This document shows, in pieces, positions 18,155-27,893 of a DNA stretch of 64,000 bases. The stretch's first letter is position 1; every line of letters begins with the position of its first letter. This DNA is from Mesosutterella faecium (GTDB taxonomy: Bacteria; Pseudomonadota; Gammaproteobacteria; Burkholderiales; Burkholderiaceae_F): the NCBI RefSeq assembly GCF_022809315.2, contig NZ_JAKZJU020000002.1, positions 124,001 to 188,000 of the forward strand, in the 5' to 3' direction. Under the pieces are notes generated by a model that was not told the DNA's origin, ran no database searches, and saw only the letters and a program-made list of their open reading frames with translations. Position numbers and translations under genes: made by a program.

Positions 18155-20320
18155 TTACCAGACGTAGCGCAGGCCGACGTTCCAGCGCCAGTTTTCCTTG
18201 ATGTCGCCGCAGCTCGTGCGCTCGAGGTCGAGGTAGGTGTAGGCCTGCTTGCTGAGATTGAAGTTCGCGCCCACCGCGTACTCGACCCAGCCGCCGTCGA
18301 GCTCGTCCTTGTAGGAGCGGCTCGCCAGCGCGTTGCTCGCCTTGTACTTGTAGTCGCCCTCGAACTCATAGGCGCCGGAGACGCGGGCATAGATCGTGCC
18401 CTTCTTCTGCGGGAGGTTCAGGCCGGCGCGCACACCGAGCCGGCCCACCAGAGAATTGAAGTTGTCCTGGTCGATCGTGGTGCCGCTCGCGGAGCGGAAC
18501 TTGTCGCCGTCGACGAAGCTGTAGGTGAGCTCGGCCTGGGGCTCGACGAAGACGCTCTCGTTCACGTTCCAGTGCCAGCCCGCCTCTGCGCTCAGGCTGA
18601 AGGCGTTGTTGTCATAGGAGCCGCTGAAGCCGTTCAGGCTGAAGTCCGTGGAGATGCGTCCGTACTTGCCGATCAGGTCGACGAAGAGGCCCGAGTCATC
18701 CATCCAGGTGCCGTAGACGGAGAGCGTGTAGGTGTCGCCGTCTCCGCTGCCCTTCTTGTAGCTCGTGTCGCTGTCGGTGTAGCTGAAGGCCGCGCCGAGC
18801 TTCCAGTTGCGCGGCAAGCCGAAGTCCGCGCCCAGCTGAACGGAGTTGTTCTTCGTGGTGAGGCTCTGCGCCCCGTATTCCTGCTCGGAGCCGTAAACGC
18901 GGACCCAGGTGCCGACGCCCTTCGCGCTGTCGCGAAGCTCGCCCATGCGCTTTTCGAGGTCGTTCGTCTCATGGCGCCAGGTGAGGATGGAGGCCTTGGA
19001 CAAGGCGCCGAAGGCTTCCTGGCGGGAGTTCCTGCTCTCGACCACGGCGCCCACGGTTCCGTCGGCCTTGGTCTCGCGGGTGATCGCGCCCACGATGTCG
19101 CCTTCAGCCACGTTCTGCACGAGATCGACGCCCTGGGTGCCGCCGTTCACGCTGAGAGACCGCAGGGTGTCGAGGTCGGAGGCGCTAGAAGCCTGGTCGG
19201 CGGTGATGCCGACATAGTTTTCAGTGATCTTCGGAGTCGATCCGGAGGCGACCGAAGAGACGTTCACCTTGGCGCTCTTTAGCGTTCCGTTGGTCTTTTC
19301 GGCAGCAACGTTGAGGGTGCCGCCCGTGCCCGAGAGGGTGGTGACGTCAACCGACTGGGAAGGCGACTGCGTCACGTTGATGACGCCGTTGTCAAGCTTC
19401 ACGGAGTTCACGGCGAGGGCGGAGGACTTTTCGCCTTCCTCCCAGGGCTGAGGATCCGTCACGTTCCAGGCGGCGCCGTCGGAGAGCGCGAGGTTCAGCC
19501 CGGCCACCTGCCCGTTCTTCTGGATCTCCTCGTCGGTCCAGGATTCCGGAACCTGGCGGAAGACGTTGCCAGTCCAGGAGGAGCCGCTGCCCTTCAGATT
19601 GATGTTCACGGTGGCGTCGATCTCGTTGCCGGAGCCGGCAGCGCTGCCCGGCGTCTCGAAGGCGATGTCGCCCTTCAGGACCACGGTGCCGTCGCCCTTC
19701 TGGTTGATGTTGGTGGTGGAGTGTCCGCGCACGTCCATGAGCGACATGTTGTCGGTTGCCGTAAGGTCGCCGTTGATCTCAAGATAACCGTTGGAGTAGG
19801 CCGACATCGCGTATCCGTTCGGAGCGCTGATGGTGGTCTTTCCGCCGTTGATGACGACAGAGGCGGTACCTTCAGGCGCGGTTTCCTGATCCGTGTTGTT
19901 TTGCGTGAGCACGCTCCAGAAGCCGTCGGAGGTGACGCTGATGTTTTGCCCCGCGAGAACGACGTGCCCGCCCTTAAGGGCGAGGACTCCGATCGCGCTC
20001 TCCCCGCCTGTCGCGCTCACCGTCAGCCGGCTGGTTTCGGAAGTGCCGATGTTCAGCTCGCCGGAAGTTGAGGCCTGAATCGCCCTGGGATTGCCGTAAA
20101 CCGCAATAGTGTCGCCCGAGGCGGTACCGACGGCGCCGCTGCCGTTGGCATAGAGCGCCTGGCTGATGGGGTTCGCCTCCGATCCCACCGTAATCGAAGG
20201 ATCGCCGACCAGGTTAAATGAGGCAGACTGCTGGGCGTCGAGCGTGAGCGCGCCGGCAGACGCAGACAAGGCTGCCGCAGTTACAGCCACAGACAGAAGG
20301 CTCAGTGAATATTGCTTCAT
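18155..20320 (-). CDS. Autotransporter (type Va) with AIDA-type barrel
   Basis: The 721-residue protein starts MKQYSLSLLSVAVTAAALSASAG, a signal peptide. A passenger of about 420 residues follows, rich in Ser/Thr/Asn/Gly and fitting a right-handed beta-helix. The last 280 or so residues form the autotransporter barrel (GVGTWVRVYGSEQEYGA ... FFVEPQAELTYSF-like text ... NVGLRYVW). The alternating pattern and terminal aromatic residue are typical. The start at 20320 is preferred because GGGGGATG lies upstream and the signal peptide begins there. No protease motif was seen in the passenger, so adhesion is more likely than proteolysis. A strong terminator follows at 18041. Confidence 0.85.
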   Translation of the reverse strand: MKQYSLSLLSVAVTAAALSASAGALTLDAQQSASFNLVGDPSITVGSEANPISQALYANGSGAVGTASGDTIAVYGNPRAIQASTSGELNIGTSETSRLTVSATGGESAIGVLALKGGHVVLAGQNISVTSDGFWSVLTQNNTDQETAPEGTASVVINGGKTTISAPNGYAMSAYSNGYLEINGDLTATDNMSLMDVRGHSTTNINQKGDGTVVLKGDIAFETPGSAAGSGNEIDATVNINLKGSGSSWTGNVFRQVPESWTDEEIQKNGQVAGLNLALSDGAAWNVTDPQPWEEGEKSSALAVNSVKLDNGVINVTQSPSQSVDVTTLSGTGGTLNVAAEKTNGTLKSAKVNVSSVASGSTPKITENYVGITADQASSASDLDTLRSLSVNGGTQGVDLVQNVAEGDIVGAITRETKADGTVGAVVESRNSRQEAFGALSKASILTWRHETNDLEKRMGELRDSAKGVGTWVRVYGSEQEYGAQSLTTKNNSVQLGADFGLPRNWKLGAAFSYTDSDTSYKKGSGDGDTYTLSVYGTWMDDSGLFVDLIGKYGRISTDFSLNGFSGSYDNNAFSLSAEAGWHWNVNESVFVEPQAELTYSFVDGDKFRSASGTTIDQDNFNSLVGRLGVRAGLNLPQKKGTIYARVSGAYEFEGDYKYKASNALASRSYKDELDGGWVEYAVGANFNLSKQAYTYLDLERTSCGDIKENWRWNVGLRYVW

Positions 20321-20515
20321 TGTTATTTCATCCCCCTCAAAATTCGAATGTGCCACCGTGATTATTTCAACCGGTCCCTTGAGCCATGGCCTTCGCGGTC
20401 ATGTGTAAACTATTTTAAATAGTGCAAAATCTATAAATCCATGGGAGGGGGTAGAGTTTGTTCCATATTGACGTAGAGTATTTTGTGTATATTTTTCTGC
20501 CGGAAAATTCGGATT

Positions 20516-20544
20516 TTGACTTCTGAACTTTTTAGGTGTAAGGT
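20516..20544 (+). promoter_or_regulatory. Candidate promoter of the leader ORF and AbrB gene
   Basis: TTGACT at 20516-20521 is followed 17 bases later by TAAGGT at 20539-20544. The predicted transcript start near 20551 is about 30 bases before the small ORF at 20582. The -35 element is strong and the -10 weak. The flanking stretch from 20321 to 20515 is AT-rich and shows no gene. Confidence 0.45.
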
Positions 20545-20581
20545 TCAAAGACATATTTATATTCTGAGGATAGGTTTTCTG

Positions 20582-20689
20582 ATGATCCGCCAGCTGTCCC
20601 ATTTCGACAGCATGTGCATGTGCATGTGCCAGATGACGCGGCTTTCCAAAGCTGTAGCGTCCGGTTCTGCACGGTCAGAAAAAAGATAG
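20582..20689 (+). CDS. Met/Cys-rich 35-residue leader ORF
   Basis: ATG at 20582 follows AGGATAGG with a seven-base gap. The short product contains MCMCMCQM in the middle, encoded by ATG and TGC codons from 20612 to 20635. An intrinsic terminator starts 37 bp after the stop and the AbrB gene 104 bp after it. Runs of one or two amino acids in a short ORF before a terminator are typical of ribosome-mediated attenuators, which here would sense charged tRNA-Cys or tRNA-Met. The segment GCGGCTTT (20638-20645) just after these codons can pair with AGAGCCGC in the terminator stem. It was judged from this arrangement, not from homology. Confidence 0.5.
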   Translation: MIRQLSHFDSMCMCMCQMTRLSKAVASGSARSEKR

Positions 20690-20726
20690 TCCTTAAAGCA
20701 GAAAACCAGATCCGCTACAAAGAGAA

Positions 20727-20757
20727 GAGCCGCAGACAAAACTGCGGCTCTTTTTTT
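20727..20757 (+). terminator. Intrinsic terminator between leader ORF and AbrB gene (candidate attenuator)
   Basis: GAGCCGCAG (20727-20735) pairs perfectly with CTGCGGCTC (20742-20750) around an ACAAAA loop, followed by seven T. Only 36 bases separate the T-run from the AbrB start codon, too few for a separate promoter, so AbrB transcription probably has to pass this terminator. Confidence 0.85.
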
Positions 20758-20793
20758 ATTCGCATTCGTTTATTCAGGCAGGGAGAATTCAAC

Positions 20794-21030
20794 ATGGCAA
20801 ATCGTCTTACCATTAAGGGCCAGGTCACCATTCCGAAGGAAGTCCGGGATTTTCTGGGGCTCAAGAGCGGGGACTCGCTCGTTGAGTTTCGGATCAATCC
20901 GGCCGGCGCGGTCGAAGTCGTGAAGGCGGCCCCCAAAAACCGGGCCTCGGAATCGCGCCGCTCTTCGGCGCGATGTCATGCGCGCCCCGGCATCGACGTC
21001 CTGTCGCTGCTCTCCGGGGTCTGCATCTGA
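20794..21030 (+). CDS. AbrB/SpoVT-type DNA-binding protein (PrlF/MazE-like swapped hairpin)
   Basis: The 78-residue protein begins MANRLTIKGQVTIPKEVRDFLGLKSGD, the canonical AbrB/SpoVT swapped-hairpin DNA-binding domain (residues 1-45). A short, poorly conserved tail ends SLLSGVCI. AGGGAGA lies eight bases before the ATG. In this family some members are antitoxins, but no toxin gene follows: the next 260 bp have no gene before phoU on the other strand. It may therefore be a stand-alone regulator, or an orphan antitoxin. An upstream terminator and leader ORF suggest attenuation control. Confidence 0.8.
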   Translation: MANRLTIKGQVTIPKEVRDFLGLKSGDSLVEFRINPAGAVEVVKAAPKNRASESRRSSARCHARPGIDVLSLLSGVCI

Positions 21031-21181
21031 GCCTTCTGCGCGCCTGAAAAAAGACGCGGCTTTAAGAAAAAAGAAGAGAAGCCCCCTTCCCTCTTTTTCA
21101 GGCATGGTCCGCTGAAAGCCCGGCACCCGCACCCCGGGGCCCTCCCTCCCCTCGAGGAAGGAGTTCCCCCAAAAGCGCAGG

Positions 21182-21211
21182 CGGCCCGCCACGAGGATTC
21201 GAGGCGGGCCG
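21182..21211 (-). terminator. Hairpin downstream of phoU
   Basis: CGGCCCGCC (21182-21190) and GGCGGGCCG (21203-21211) form a nine-pair stem. A weaker hairpin with a TTTTT tail on the minus strand lies between it and phoU (21224-21245). One or both probably end the pst transcript. Confidence 0.45.
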
Positions 21212-21290
21212 GAGGAATAAAAAGCGGCAGTGCCTTTTTTTTAAAAGAGCATTGCCAAAAAGGGCTGAGCTTGTATCTTGGCTCTCGGTC

Positions 21291-22010
21291 TCAGCCTTCC
21301 ACCGAGTCGGGGCGAACGCTGCCTGGCCCCGGCTCCGTGTAAAACTCATGATGGATGTCTGCTCCCTCGCAGATGTAGATCACGGTCTCCGCAATGTTCT
21401 TCACGTGGTCGCCCACCCGCTCGATGGATTTGGCGATCCAGGCCGCGATGATCTCGGAGCGCAGGGCTTCGCGCTTCACCCCGTGGGTTTCGATGAGGCC
21501 GGCGATCAGGGCATGGAACACGTCGTCGATGCCGCGGTCAAGCCCGATCACCTGCCGGGCCACGACCGCGTCGCGGTCCTTGAGGGACCGAAGCGCCTCG
21601 CGGATCATGAGGTCCGCGGTGCTGAAGGCGGGCGCGAGGGCCGCGGCCATCGTCTTGCGGGCCGGGTCGGCCGGATCGAAGTAGCCGATCGTCCGGGCGA
21701 TGTTCCTTGCCTCGTCGCCCATGCGCTCCAGATCCACCGAGACGCGACTCACGCCGAGCATCAGCCGCAGGTCTCCGGCCGCAGGCTGCCGGCGGGCGAA
21801 TATCGACTCGATCTCCCGGTCGATTCTCACCTCCCAGCCGTTTACCTCGGAGTCCTTGCGGACCACCTCTTCGGCCCGGCCGTCGTCAAAGGCCTGCAGC
21901 GCGGCGCCGGCAAGCGCGAGCTGCGCGCGCACGAGCTGCCCCATCGAAAGCGTGTGGGCGAGCAGCTCTTCGAGCTCACCGTCGAATTTCGCGACAATAT
22001 GCGCGTTCAT
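21291..22010 (-). CDS. phoU: Phosphate signalling regulator PhoU
   Basis: The 239-residue all-helical protein has the two PhoU three-helix repeats; each carries the metal-binding pattern E/DxxxD seen as SVDLERMGDEARNIA (about 90-104) and KSIERVGDHVKNIAE (about 194-208). PhoU links the Pst transporter to the PhoR/PhoB system and keeps the Pho regulon off when phosphate is plentiful. It closes the pstSCAB-phoU operon, 27 bp after pstB. No phoB or phoR lies in the window. Confidence 0.93.
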   Translation of the reverse strand: MNAHIVAKFDGELEELLAHTLSMGQLVRAQLALAGAALQAFDDGRAEEVVRKDSEVNGWEVRIDREIESIFARRQPAAGDLRLMLGVSRVSVDLERMGDEARNIARTIGYFDPADPARKTMAAALAPAFSTADLMIREALRSLKDRDAVVARQVIGLDRGIDDVFHALIAGLIETHGVKREALRSEIIAAWIAKSIERVGDHVKNIAETVIYICEGADIHHEFYTEPGPGSVRPDSVEG

Positions 22011-22037
22011 CTCTTCTTCTCCTTTTTCCGCGCCCGG

Positions 22038-22841
<804 letters not shown>

Positions 22842-22865
22842 AGTGGCTTGCTTTCCAAATAACCG

Positions 22866-23729
22866 TTAGTGTTTGCCGCGGCGGAACTCTCGGATGAGAA
22901 TGGCCGCAAGGCTCATGGCGAAGACGAGCACCACAAGAACCACGGAGGCGCCGTACTGCAGGGGCCTGGTCGCCTCGATGTCGGTGCCGGAGGTCGCCAT
23001 CACGTAGATGTGATAGGGCAGTGCCATCACCGGCTCGAAGGGCGAGACGCCCTCCTTCGGCGTGAAGAAGACCGCGCCCGTGTACATGATCGCGGCGGTT
23101 TCGCCCGCGGCGCGGGCGAGCGCGAGGATCGCGCCGGTCATGATGCCCGGCAACGCCGAGGGCAGCACGATCTTCATGATCGTTTCGCGGCGCGTGGCCC
23201 CGAGGGCGAGGCTCGCCTCACGCCAGTCGCCCGGAACCTGCTTCAAGGCGCTTTCCGTCGTGTTGATGATGATGGGCAGCGACAGCACTGCAAGCGTGAG
23301 GATCCCCGAAAGGAGGCTCACCCCGAACCCGCAGAAGACGGAGAAGAACGTTAGGCCGAACAGCCCGAAGACAATCGAGGGGACGCCTGCGAGGTTCGCG
23401 ATCGAAAGCCGCAGCAGCACCACCGCAGGCGTGTCGCGGCTGTACTCGTTCAGGTACACGGCGCTAGCCACCCCGAGGGGCAGCGCGAAGAAAAGCGCCC
23501 CCAGCGCGAGCAGCGCCGTGCCGACGATGCAGGGGAAGACCCCGCCCGCGGTCATCATGTCGCGCGGCGGCTGCGTGAGGAAATCCCAGCCGAGCACGGG
23601 CCAGGCATTCACGATGAGCACGCCCAGCACGCCGAAAAGCGCAAGGACGCTCGCCGCCGCCGCGAGTCTCATGGCCGCAAAGCCTGCGATGCCCGCGGCC
23701 TGCCGCAGCCCGAAGTTTTTGAGTTTCAT
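22866..23729 (-). CDS. pstA: Phosphate ABC transporter permease PstA
   Basis: The 287-residue protein has six membrane helices and the PstA loop WREASLALGATRRETIMKIVLPSALPGIMTGAILALARAAGETA. GGAGG in the end of pstC precedes the ATG, and the two genes overlap by four bases (ATGA), pointing to coupled translation and equal amounts of both permeases. Confidence 0.93.
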   Translation of the reverse strand: MKLKNFGLRQAAGIAGFAAMRLAAAASVLALFGVLGVLIVNAWPVLGWDFLTQPPRDMMTAGGVFPCIVGTALLALGALFFALPLGVASAVYLNEYSRDTPAVVLLRLSIANLAGVPSIVFGLFGLTFFSVFCGFGVSLLSGILTLAVLSLPIIINTTESALKQVPGDWREASLALGATRRETIMKIVLPSALPGIMTGAILALARAAGETAAIMYTGAVFFTPKEGVSPFEPVMALPYHIYVMATSGTDIEATRPLQYGASVVLVVLVFAMSLAAILIREFRRGKH

Positions 23730-24628
23730 GATCCCTCCTTCAGCGCAAAGCGCCGGGTGAGGTTCCAGGCGATCACGTTGAAGACGAACGTAATGAAGAA
23801 AAGGACCAGGCCTGCGGCATAAAGCGCGTGGTAGTGCTCGCCGCCCACGGCGGCCTCGGCCATTTCAGCAGCGATGCCGGCGGTGAGAGGACGCACGGGG
23901 TCAAAGAGACTTTCGGGAAGGATGCCGGCCCCGCCCGCGACCATGAGAACTACCATCGTTTCGCCGATCGCACGCGAAATCGCAAGCATCACGGCCGTGC
24001 CGATACCGCCCAGGGCCCAGCGCAGCTCCACGCGGCAGAGGGTCTCCCAGCGGGTGGCTCCGAGCCCGAGGCTTGCCTCGCGCATCTGGGCGGGCACGTT
24101 GTTAAGCGCGTCCTCGGAGATTGAGGCGATCGTCGGCACGCACATGAAGGCGAGCATCAGCCCCGCGTTGAAGAGGTTGAGCCCCGTGGTGAGGTTGAAC
24201 GTCTGCTGTAGCCAGGGCGCCACGACCACAAGGCCGAAAAAGCCGATCACCACCGAGGGCAGCGCCGCCATGAGCTCGATCACGGGCTTGAGGAAGCGGG
24301 TCACCGCCGGAGGAAAGGCGCAGTGCATGGCCGCGGCGGTGAGCACTCCGATCGGCACCGCGATCACGGTCGTCACGGCGGCGACCGAAAGAGATCCCAC
24401 GATCATGGCCCCGATTCCGAAAACCGGAGGATCATCAGTCGGGTACCACTCCGTGGAGAAGAAAAACTGATGCAGGGGGACGTCCCTCAGAATCGGAAAC
24501 GCCTGCGTGAAAAGAAACACGACAATGGCCGCGAGCGCGAGAACGCTCACGGCTGCAACGGCTGCGAGGGAATTTCTGAAAAGCCCCTCGTGCCTGTCGC
24601 CCGCGGGGGCGGCCGCAGAAGAAGTCAT
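23726..24628 (-). CDS. pstC: Phosphate ABC transporter permease PstC
   Basis: The 300-residue protein has six to seven membrane helices and the typical loop REASLGLGATRWETLCRVELRWALGGIGTAVMLAISRAIGETMVV. It pairs with PstA in the inner membrane. It starts 89 bp after pstS; a stem-loop in that gap may allow more PstS than permease to be made. Confidence 0.93.
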   Translation of the reverse strand: MTSSAAAPAGDRHEGLFRNSLAAVAAVSVLALAAIVVFLFTQAFPILRDVPLHQFFFSTEWYPTDDPPVFGIGAMIVGSLSVAAVTTVIAVPIGVLTAAAMHCAFPPAVTRFLKPVIELMAALPSVVIGFFGLVVVAPWLQQTFNLTTGLNLFNAGLMLAFMCVPTIASISEDALNNVPAQMREASLGLGATRWETLCRVELRWALGGIGTAVMLAISRAIGETMVVLMVAGGAGILPESLFDPVRPLTAGIAAEMAEAAVGGEHYHALYAAGLVLFFITFVFNVIAWNLTRRFALKEGS

Positions 24629-24650
24629 TCGATTGAGCCTTGCATTAAAG

Positions 24651-24688
24651 GCTCCCGCGAAAGGGAGGAGAGAAACCCCCGCGGGAGC
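24651..24688. terminator. Stem-loop between pstS and pstC
   Basis: GCTCCCGCG (24651-24659) pairs with CGCGGGAGC (24680-24688). On the minus strand only three T follow, so it may stabilise the pstS message or partly terminate it. On the plus strand ACTTTTTTC follows and would make a better terminator. Confidence 0.5.
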
Positions 24689-24717
24689 ACTTTTTTCAGT
24701 AGGAACAGCCGGACCGG

Positions 24718-25548
24718 TTATTTGCCAAGAGGAACGTAGCCCGCCTTGGCGACATACTGCTGGCCGCTCCTGCTCAGGGTGTAGTCGATCAGCTTCTTCG
24801 CGTCGCCCGCGGGAGCCTTGGCGGTGAAGAGGAAGAGGTCGCGGGCGATCGGCCAGGTCTTCTTGCGGGCGGCTTCAGCGGAGGGCTTGACGCCGTTCAC
24901 CGAGAGGCCCTTCACCTGCTTGCCGAGATAGCCCACGCCGATGTACCCGATTGCGTTGGGGTTGCCGGCCACAGCCTGGACAACGCCGCCGTTCGAGCTC
25001 TGCAGCAGCGCGCGCTGGGAGACGCGAGTCTTGCCCATCACGAGCTCCTGCCAGCATTCGAACGTGCCGGAGGAGGAGTCGCGGCCGACCACGACGATCG
25101 GGGCGTCAGAACCGCCCACTTCCTTCCAGTTCTTCACGTTGCCGGCGAAGATCCCGCGGATCTGATCCTTGGATAGGCCCGCCACCTTGTTCTTCGGGTT
25201 CACCACCGGAATGATGGCGTCATGAGCGATCGTGATCTTCACGGGCTTGATGCCGTGCGCTCCGAAGTCAGCCACTTCCTTTTCCTTCATGTCGCGGCTG
25301 GACATGGCGATGTCGGTCGTGCCGTCGCGCAGAGCCTTGATGCCGTTGCCGGACCCGGTTCCGGAGATCGTCACCGTGATGTCCCTGTGCTGCTTGTGGA
25401 AGGCCTCGGTCACCTGCTGCATGATCGGTAGCACCGTGGTGGAGCCGTTCAGGTTCAGGGTGCCGGCGAAGGCAGAGGAGGAGAACATCACGGAGGCGGC
25501 CAAAAGGGCAGCGACGGCAGCCTTGGAACGCAGGAACTTGAGAGTCAT
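24718..25548 (-). CDS. pstS: Periplasmic phosphate-binding protein PstS
   Basis: The 276-residue protein has a Sec signal (residues 1-28, ending SSAFA) and the phosphate-binding motifs of the PBP family: NGSTTVLPI, SGTGSGNGI, TDIAMSSRDM and GRDSSSGTFECW. It is of the shorter PstS type common in anaerobes and clostridia. As the first gene of pstSCAB-phoU it lies behind four PhoB-like boxes (25624-25667). It captures phosphate and hands it to PstCA. Confidence 0.93.
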   Translation of the reverse strand: MTLKFLRSKAAVAALLAASVMFSSSAFAGTLNLNGSTTVLPIMQQVTEAFHKQHRDITVTISGTGSGNGIKALRDGTTDIAMSSRDMKEKEVADFGAHGIKPVKITIAHDAIIPVVNPKNKVAGLSKDQIRGIFAGNVKNWKEVGGSDAPIVVVGRDSSSGTFECWQELVMGKTRVSQRALLQSSNGGVVQAVAGNPNAIGYIGVGYLGKQVKGLSVNGVKPSAEAARKKTWPIARDLFLFTAKAPAGDAKKLIDYTLSRSGQQYVAKAGYVPLGK

Positions 25549-25623
25549 CTTTTATTTTTCCATCAGTAGAAAAGAAATCAAGTGCGGGTGCTTTCCTCCC
25601 GCACAGGTTGAAAGTATGGAGAG

Positions 25624-25667
25624 GCGTTGTGTCAGCCCCGTGACGGTTTTGTGACGGATTGATGACA
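25624..25667 (-). promoter_or_regulatory. Four tandem PhoB-like boxes upstream of pstS
   Basis: On the plus strand GTGTCA, GTGACG, GTGACG and ATGACA end at 25634, 25645, 25656 and 25667, exactly 11 bases apart. Read on the minus strand these are TGTCAT, CGTCAC, CGTCAC and TGACAC. The layout equals that before the PiT gene at 280-323. The remaining bases up to 25921 hold a GGCCTGCCG/CGGCAGGCC inverted repeat and AT-rich text but no gene. Confidence 0.75.
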
Positions 25668-25921
25668 GAAAAATAAATTCACTCAGGCTTTTGATTTTTT
25701 TGTATTAGACGCAGGCCTGCCGTCAAACAGGCGGCAGGCCCTGAGGAAAAATCCGGCTGGCGGAAAAAGGGATTTCCCCCGTTTTTTCCATAACCAGCCC
25801 CTGCCGAGAGGTCCTGCGGCAGGCGCCTCTCAAACCCCCTGTGCCAGGTTGAACAACTTACATTATTTTAAATGTCAAAAAATATTAATATCATTTTTAT
25901 GAACTTGCTTTCTGCAATTGA

Positions 25922-26275
25922 AACGCGGCGGTCTTATGCGCGTTCTGGTACACAGCAGACTCCGGCAACCTCCTCGTGTCTGCGGGGTACTCAATCAGCG
26001 GGGTCAGCTCCAATATGCTTAACGCCGGCCTCATCTACCGCTTCGGCAGCGACTTCAGGCACGCCGTGGACTACAGGCAGGTCGCGCTTGACGCTAAGAA
26101 CCGCTCGAATGATCTCCAGGCACAGCTTTCTGCCTCCAGGACCTGCGAGGAAAACATGGCCAAAGACCTGCAGGCGGCCCGCGATCATTCCAATCAGCTG
26201 GAGTCCGAGCTGACTGCTGTCAAGGCGCAGCTTTCCAAGCTGGCTGCAAAGGTGGAGGCGCTTTCCGCCAAGTAA
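25922..26275 (+). pseudogene. 3' fragment of a YadA-like trimeric adhesin (anchor end plus coiled tail)
   Basis: Directly after an in-frame TGA (25919-25921) the frame reads AFWYTADSGNLLVSAGYS and NAGLIYRFGSDFRHAVDYRQ, which closely follows the membrane anchor of the big adhesin at 31960 (AFWYPTDSGNLLLSAGYA, NAGLTYRFGGNFRHAVDYRQ). A coiled coil of about 80 residues ends ESELTAVKAQLSKLAAKVEALSAK. Signal peptide, head and stalk are absent, so no adhesin can be made. It could be a leftover of a deleted gene or a donor for recombination. Confidence 0.8.
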
Positions 26276-26876
26276 GCCGCTTAAACGGAAAGAAGCCCTT
26301 GGCTCCCTCCGCCCGACAGGGAGCCGGGAAACGAGAGAAGGGGATTTTTCAATCGAAGAATCCCGGTGGGATCTCCGCCTCAAGGCATACGAGCCGGGGA
26401 TCCCTTTTGTTATGCCCCCTGCCACGGCCGGCGCCAGCTTTGTCTACAGGAAATCAGCCATCCGGGATGATTTGGCCAGCCCGATCCGACTGACTTGCTT
26501 CGCCTTGCCTAGCGGCTTTCCCCTTCCAAAGAACCTCTCTCTTTCACAGGCCGGTCCTTTCCGGACTCCTGGCGTCCCTGACGGAAAGGTGCGGGCAATG
26601 GCGGCGATTCACTTTTTATAATTTTTAATTAGATTTATAAAAACAGTGATTCTTAATTTTTTCAACATTAGAAATTCAGAAATACTGTGCTGAAATTTAG
26701 ATCCGCAGCCTAAAGCCTCCAATGGCTGTCTGAACTGCGCTGCGGCCTCCTTGCGCCTGCTATTCCCGGCAGCACCATGCGCCCTTTCAACCTCTTAGAA
26801 AATCCTCTTGCTGCTTTTTCGCGCGTTTAAACTTGAATCCCGGCGCGTTCCGCGCCTGACTTCGGAAAATCACGCC
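26276..26876 (+). other. Gene-free stretch between the adhesin fragment and the LysR gene
   Basis: A GGCTCCCT/AGGGAGCC hairpin lies near 26299-26323 and a strongly AT-rich block at 26620-26700 that may hold the LysR promoter. No convincing coding sequence or RNA was found. Confidence 0.5.
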
Positions 26877-27893
26877 ATGGCCGAGCCGCTTCCCAGCAGA
26901 AACATCAGTCTGAAAAAAAGCCTTTTCAACAAGGACTTTGAGATCTTCCTGAGCCTCTGCGAGACTCGCTCCTTTCGAAAGACGGCGCAGCTCGCGGAGC
27001 TGTCAGTCGCCTCGGTCTCGCGAATTTTGAGCGAGCTCGAGGCCTCGCTGGGGGTCCTTTTGTTCGACCGCTCGCGCCGCCCCGCCTCGCTCACGGCCGA
27101 AGGCCGCCGCCTGGAAAGCGAGCTGCGCCCCTGCATGCGGCAGTTTGAAAAAAGCGTTACGGAAATCCGGCTCATGAGCCGCATCAGGCCTTCCCTCAGG
27201 ATCGGCTTCATCGACAGCTTTTCCTACGACATCGCCCCGGCCTTCATCAGAAAAATGGCCCCGTCGCTGCAGAGGATCTCGTGCCTCACGGGAGGCGCGG
27301 ACCGCCTCTGCGAGCGGCTTGCCGCTCGGGAAGTGGACGTCATCCTTTCCATCAACCCCTGCTTTGAAGCCCCGGGGCTGCGCCGCTTCAAGCTGCTCAC
27401 CGAACCCTCGGTCATCATTTTCCCACGCAGCGCAGCCCCCGCAGCCTTCAGTCCGGGCAGCTGGCGGGAGCTCGCCTTCTGCGGTCTGCCCTTCATCCAC
27501 AACTACCGCTCGAGCGGCGGGGGCAGGCTTGAGGACGGGCATTTCCAGACCCACGACATCCCCGTCTGCGGCAACATCTACACCGACAGCATCGGGATGC
27601 GCATGAAGCTCGTGGCCCAGGGGCTGGGCTGGGCCATTATCCGACCGCTGTCTCTGCTGCAGCACCTGGAGCTCCTCGAGGAGTTGCGCGTCCTGCCCTC
27701 TCCTCCGCCGGGACTGTCAAGATCCATCTACGTCCTTGCGGAAGCGAGCGTCCCCTCCGAGCTCTTCACCCGGATCATCACGGAGCTGCACGGCATCATC
27801 CGGGACGATATCCTCGGGCGCATCGCGCCGCTGCTGCCGCAGGGGACTGCGGGCATCGAGCTCCGTCCTCTGCCCGAAGCCCTGAAGGACTAG
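26877..27893 (+). CDS. LysR-family transcriptional regulator
   Basis: With the start at 26877 (in-frame ATG close to the domain) the product has 338 residues. The N-terminal winged helix reads FEIFLSLCETRSFRKTAQLAELSVASVSRILSELEASLGVLLFDRSRR (about 20-70), and an effector-binding domain follows. It converges tail to tail on the amidohydrolase gene: the two stop codons share the palindrome CTAG. Its targets are unknown; the amidohydrolase and DcuC carrier next door are candidates. Confidence 0.8.
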   Translation: MAEPLPSRNISLKKSLFNKDFEIFLSLCETRSFRKTAQLAELSVASVSRILSELEASLGVLLFDRSRRPASLTAEGRRLESELRPCMRQFEKSVTEIRLMSRIRPSLRIGFIDSFSYDIAPAFIRKMAPSLQRISCLTGGADRLCERLAAREVDVILSINPCFEAPGLRRFKLLTEPSVIIFPRSAAPAAFSPGSWRELAFCGLPFIHNYRSSGGGRLEDGHFQTHDIPVCGNIYTDSIGMRMKLVAQGLGWAIIRPLSLLQHLELLEELRVLPSPPPGLSRSIYVLAEASVPSELFTRIITELHGIIRDDILGRIAPLLPQGTAGIELRPLPEALKD

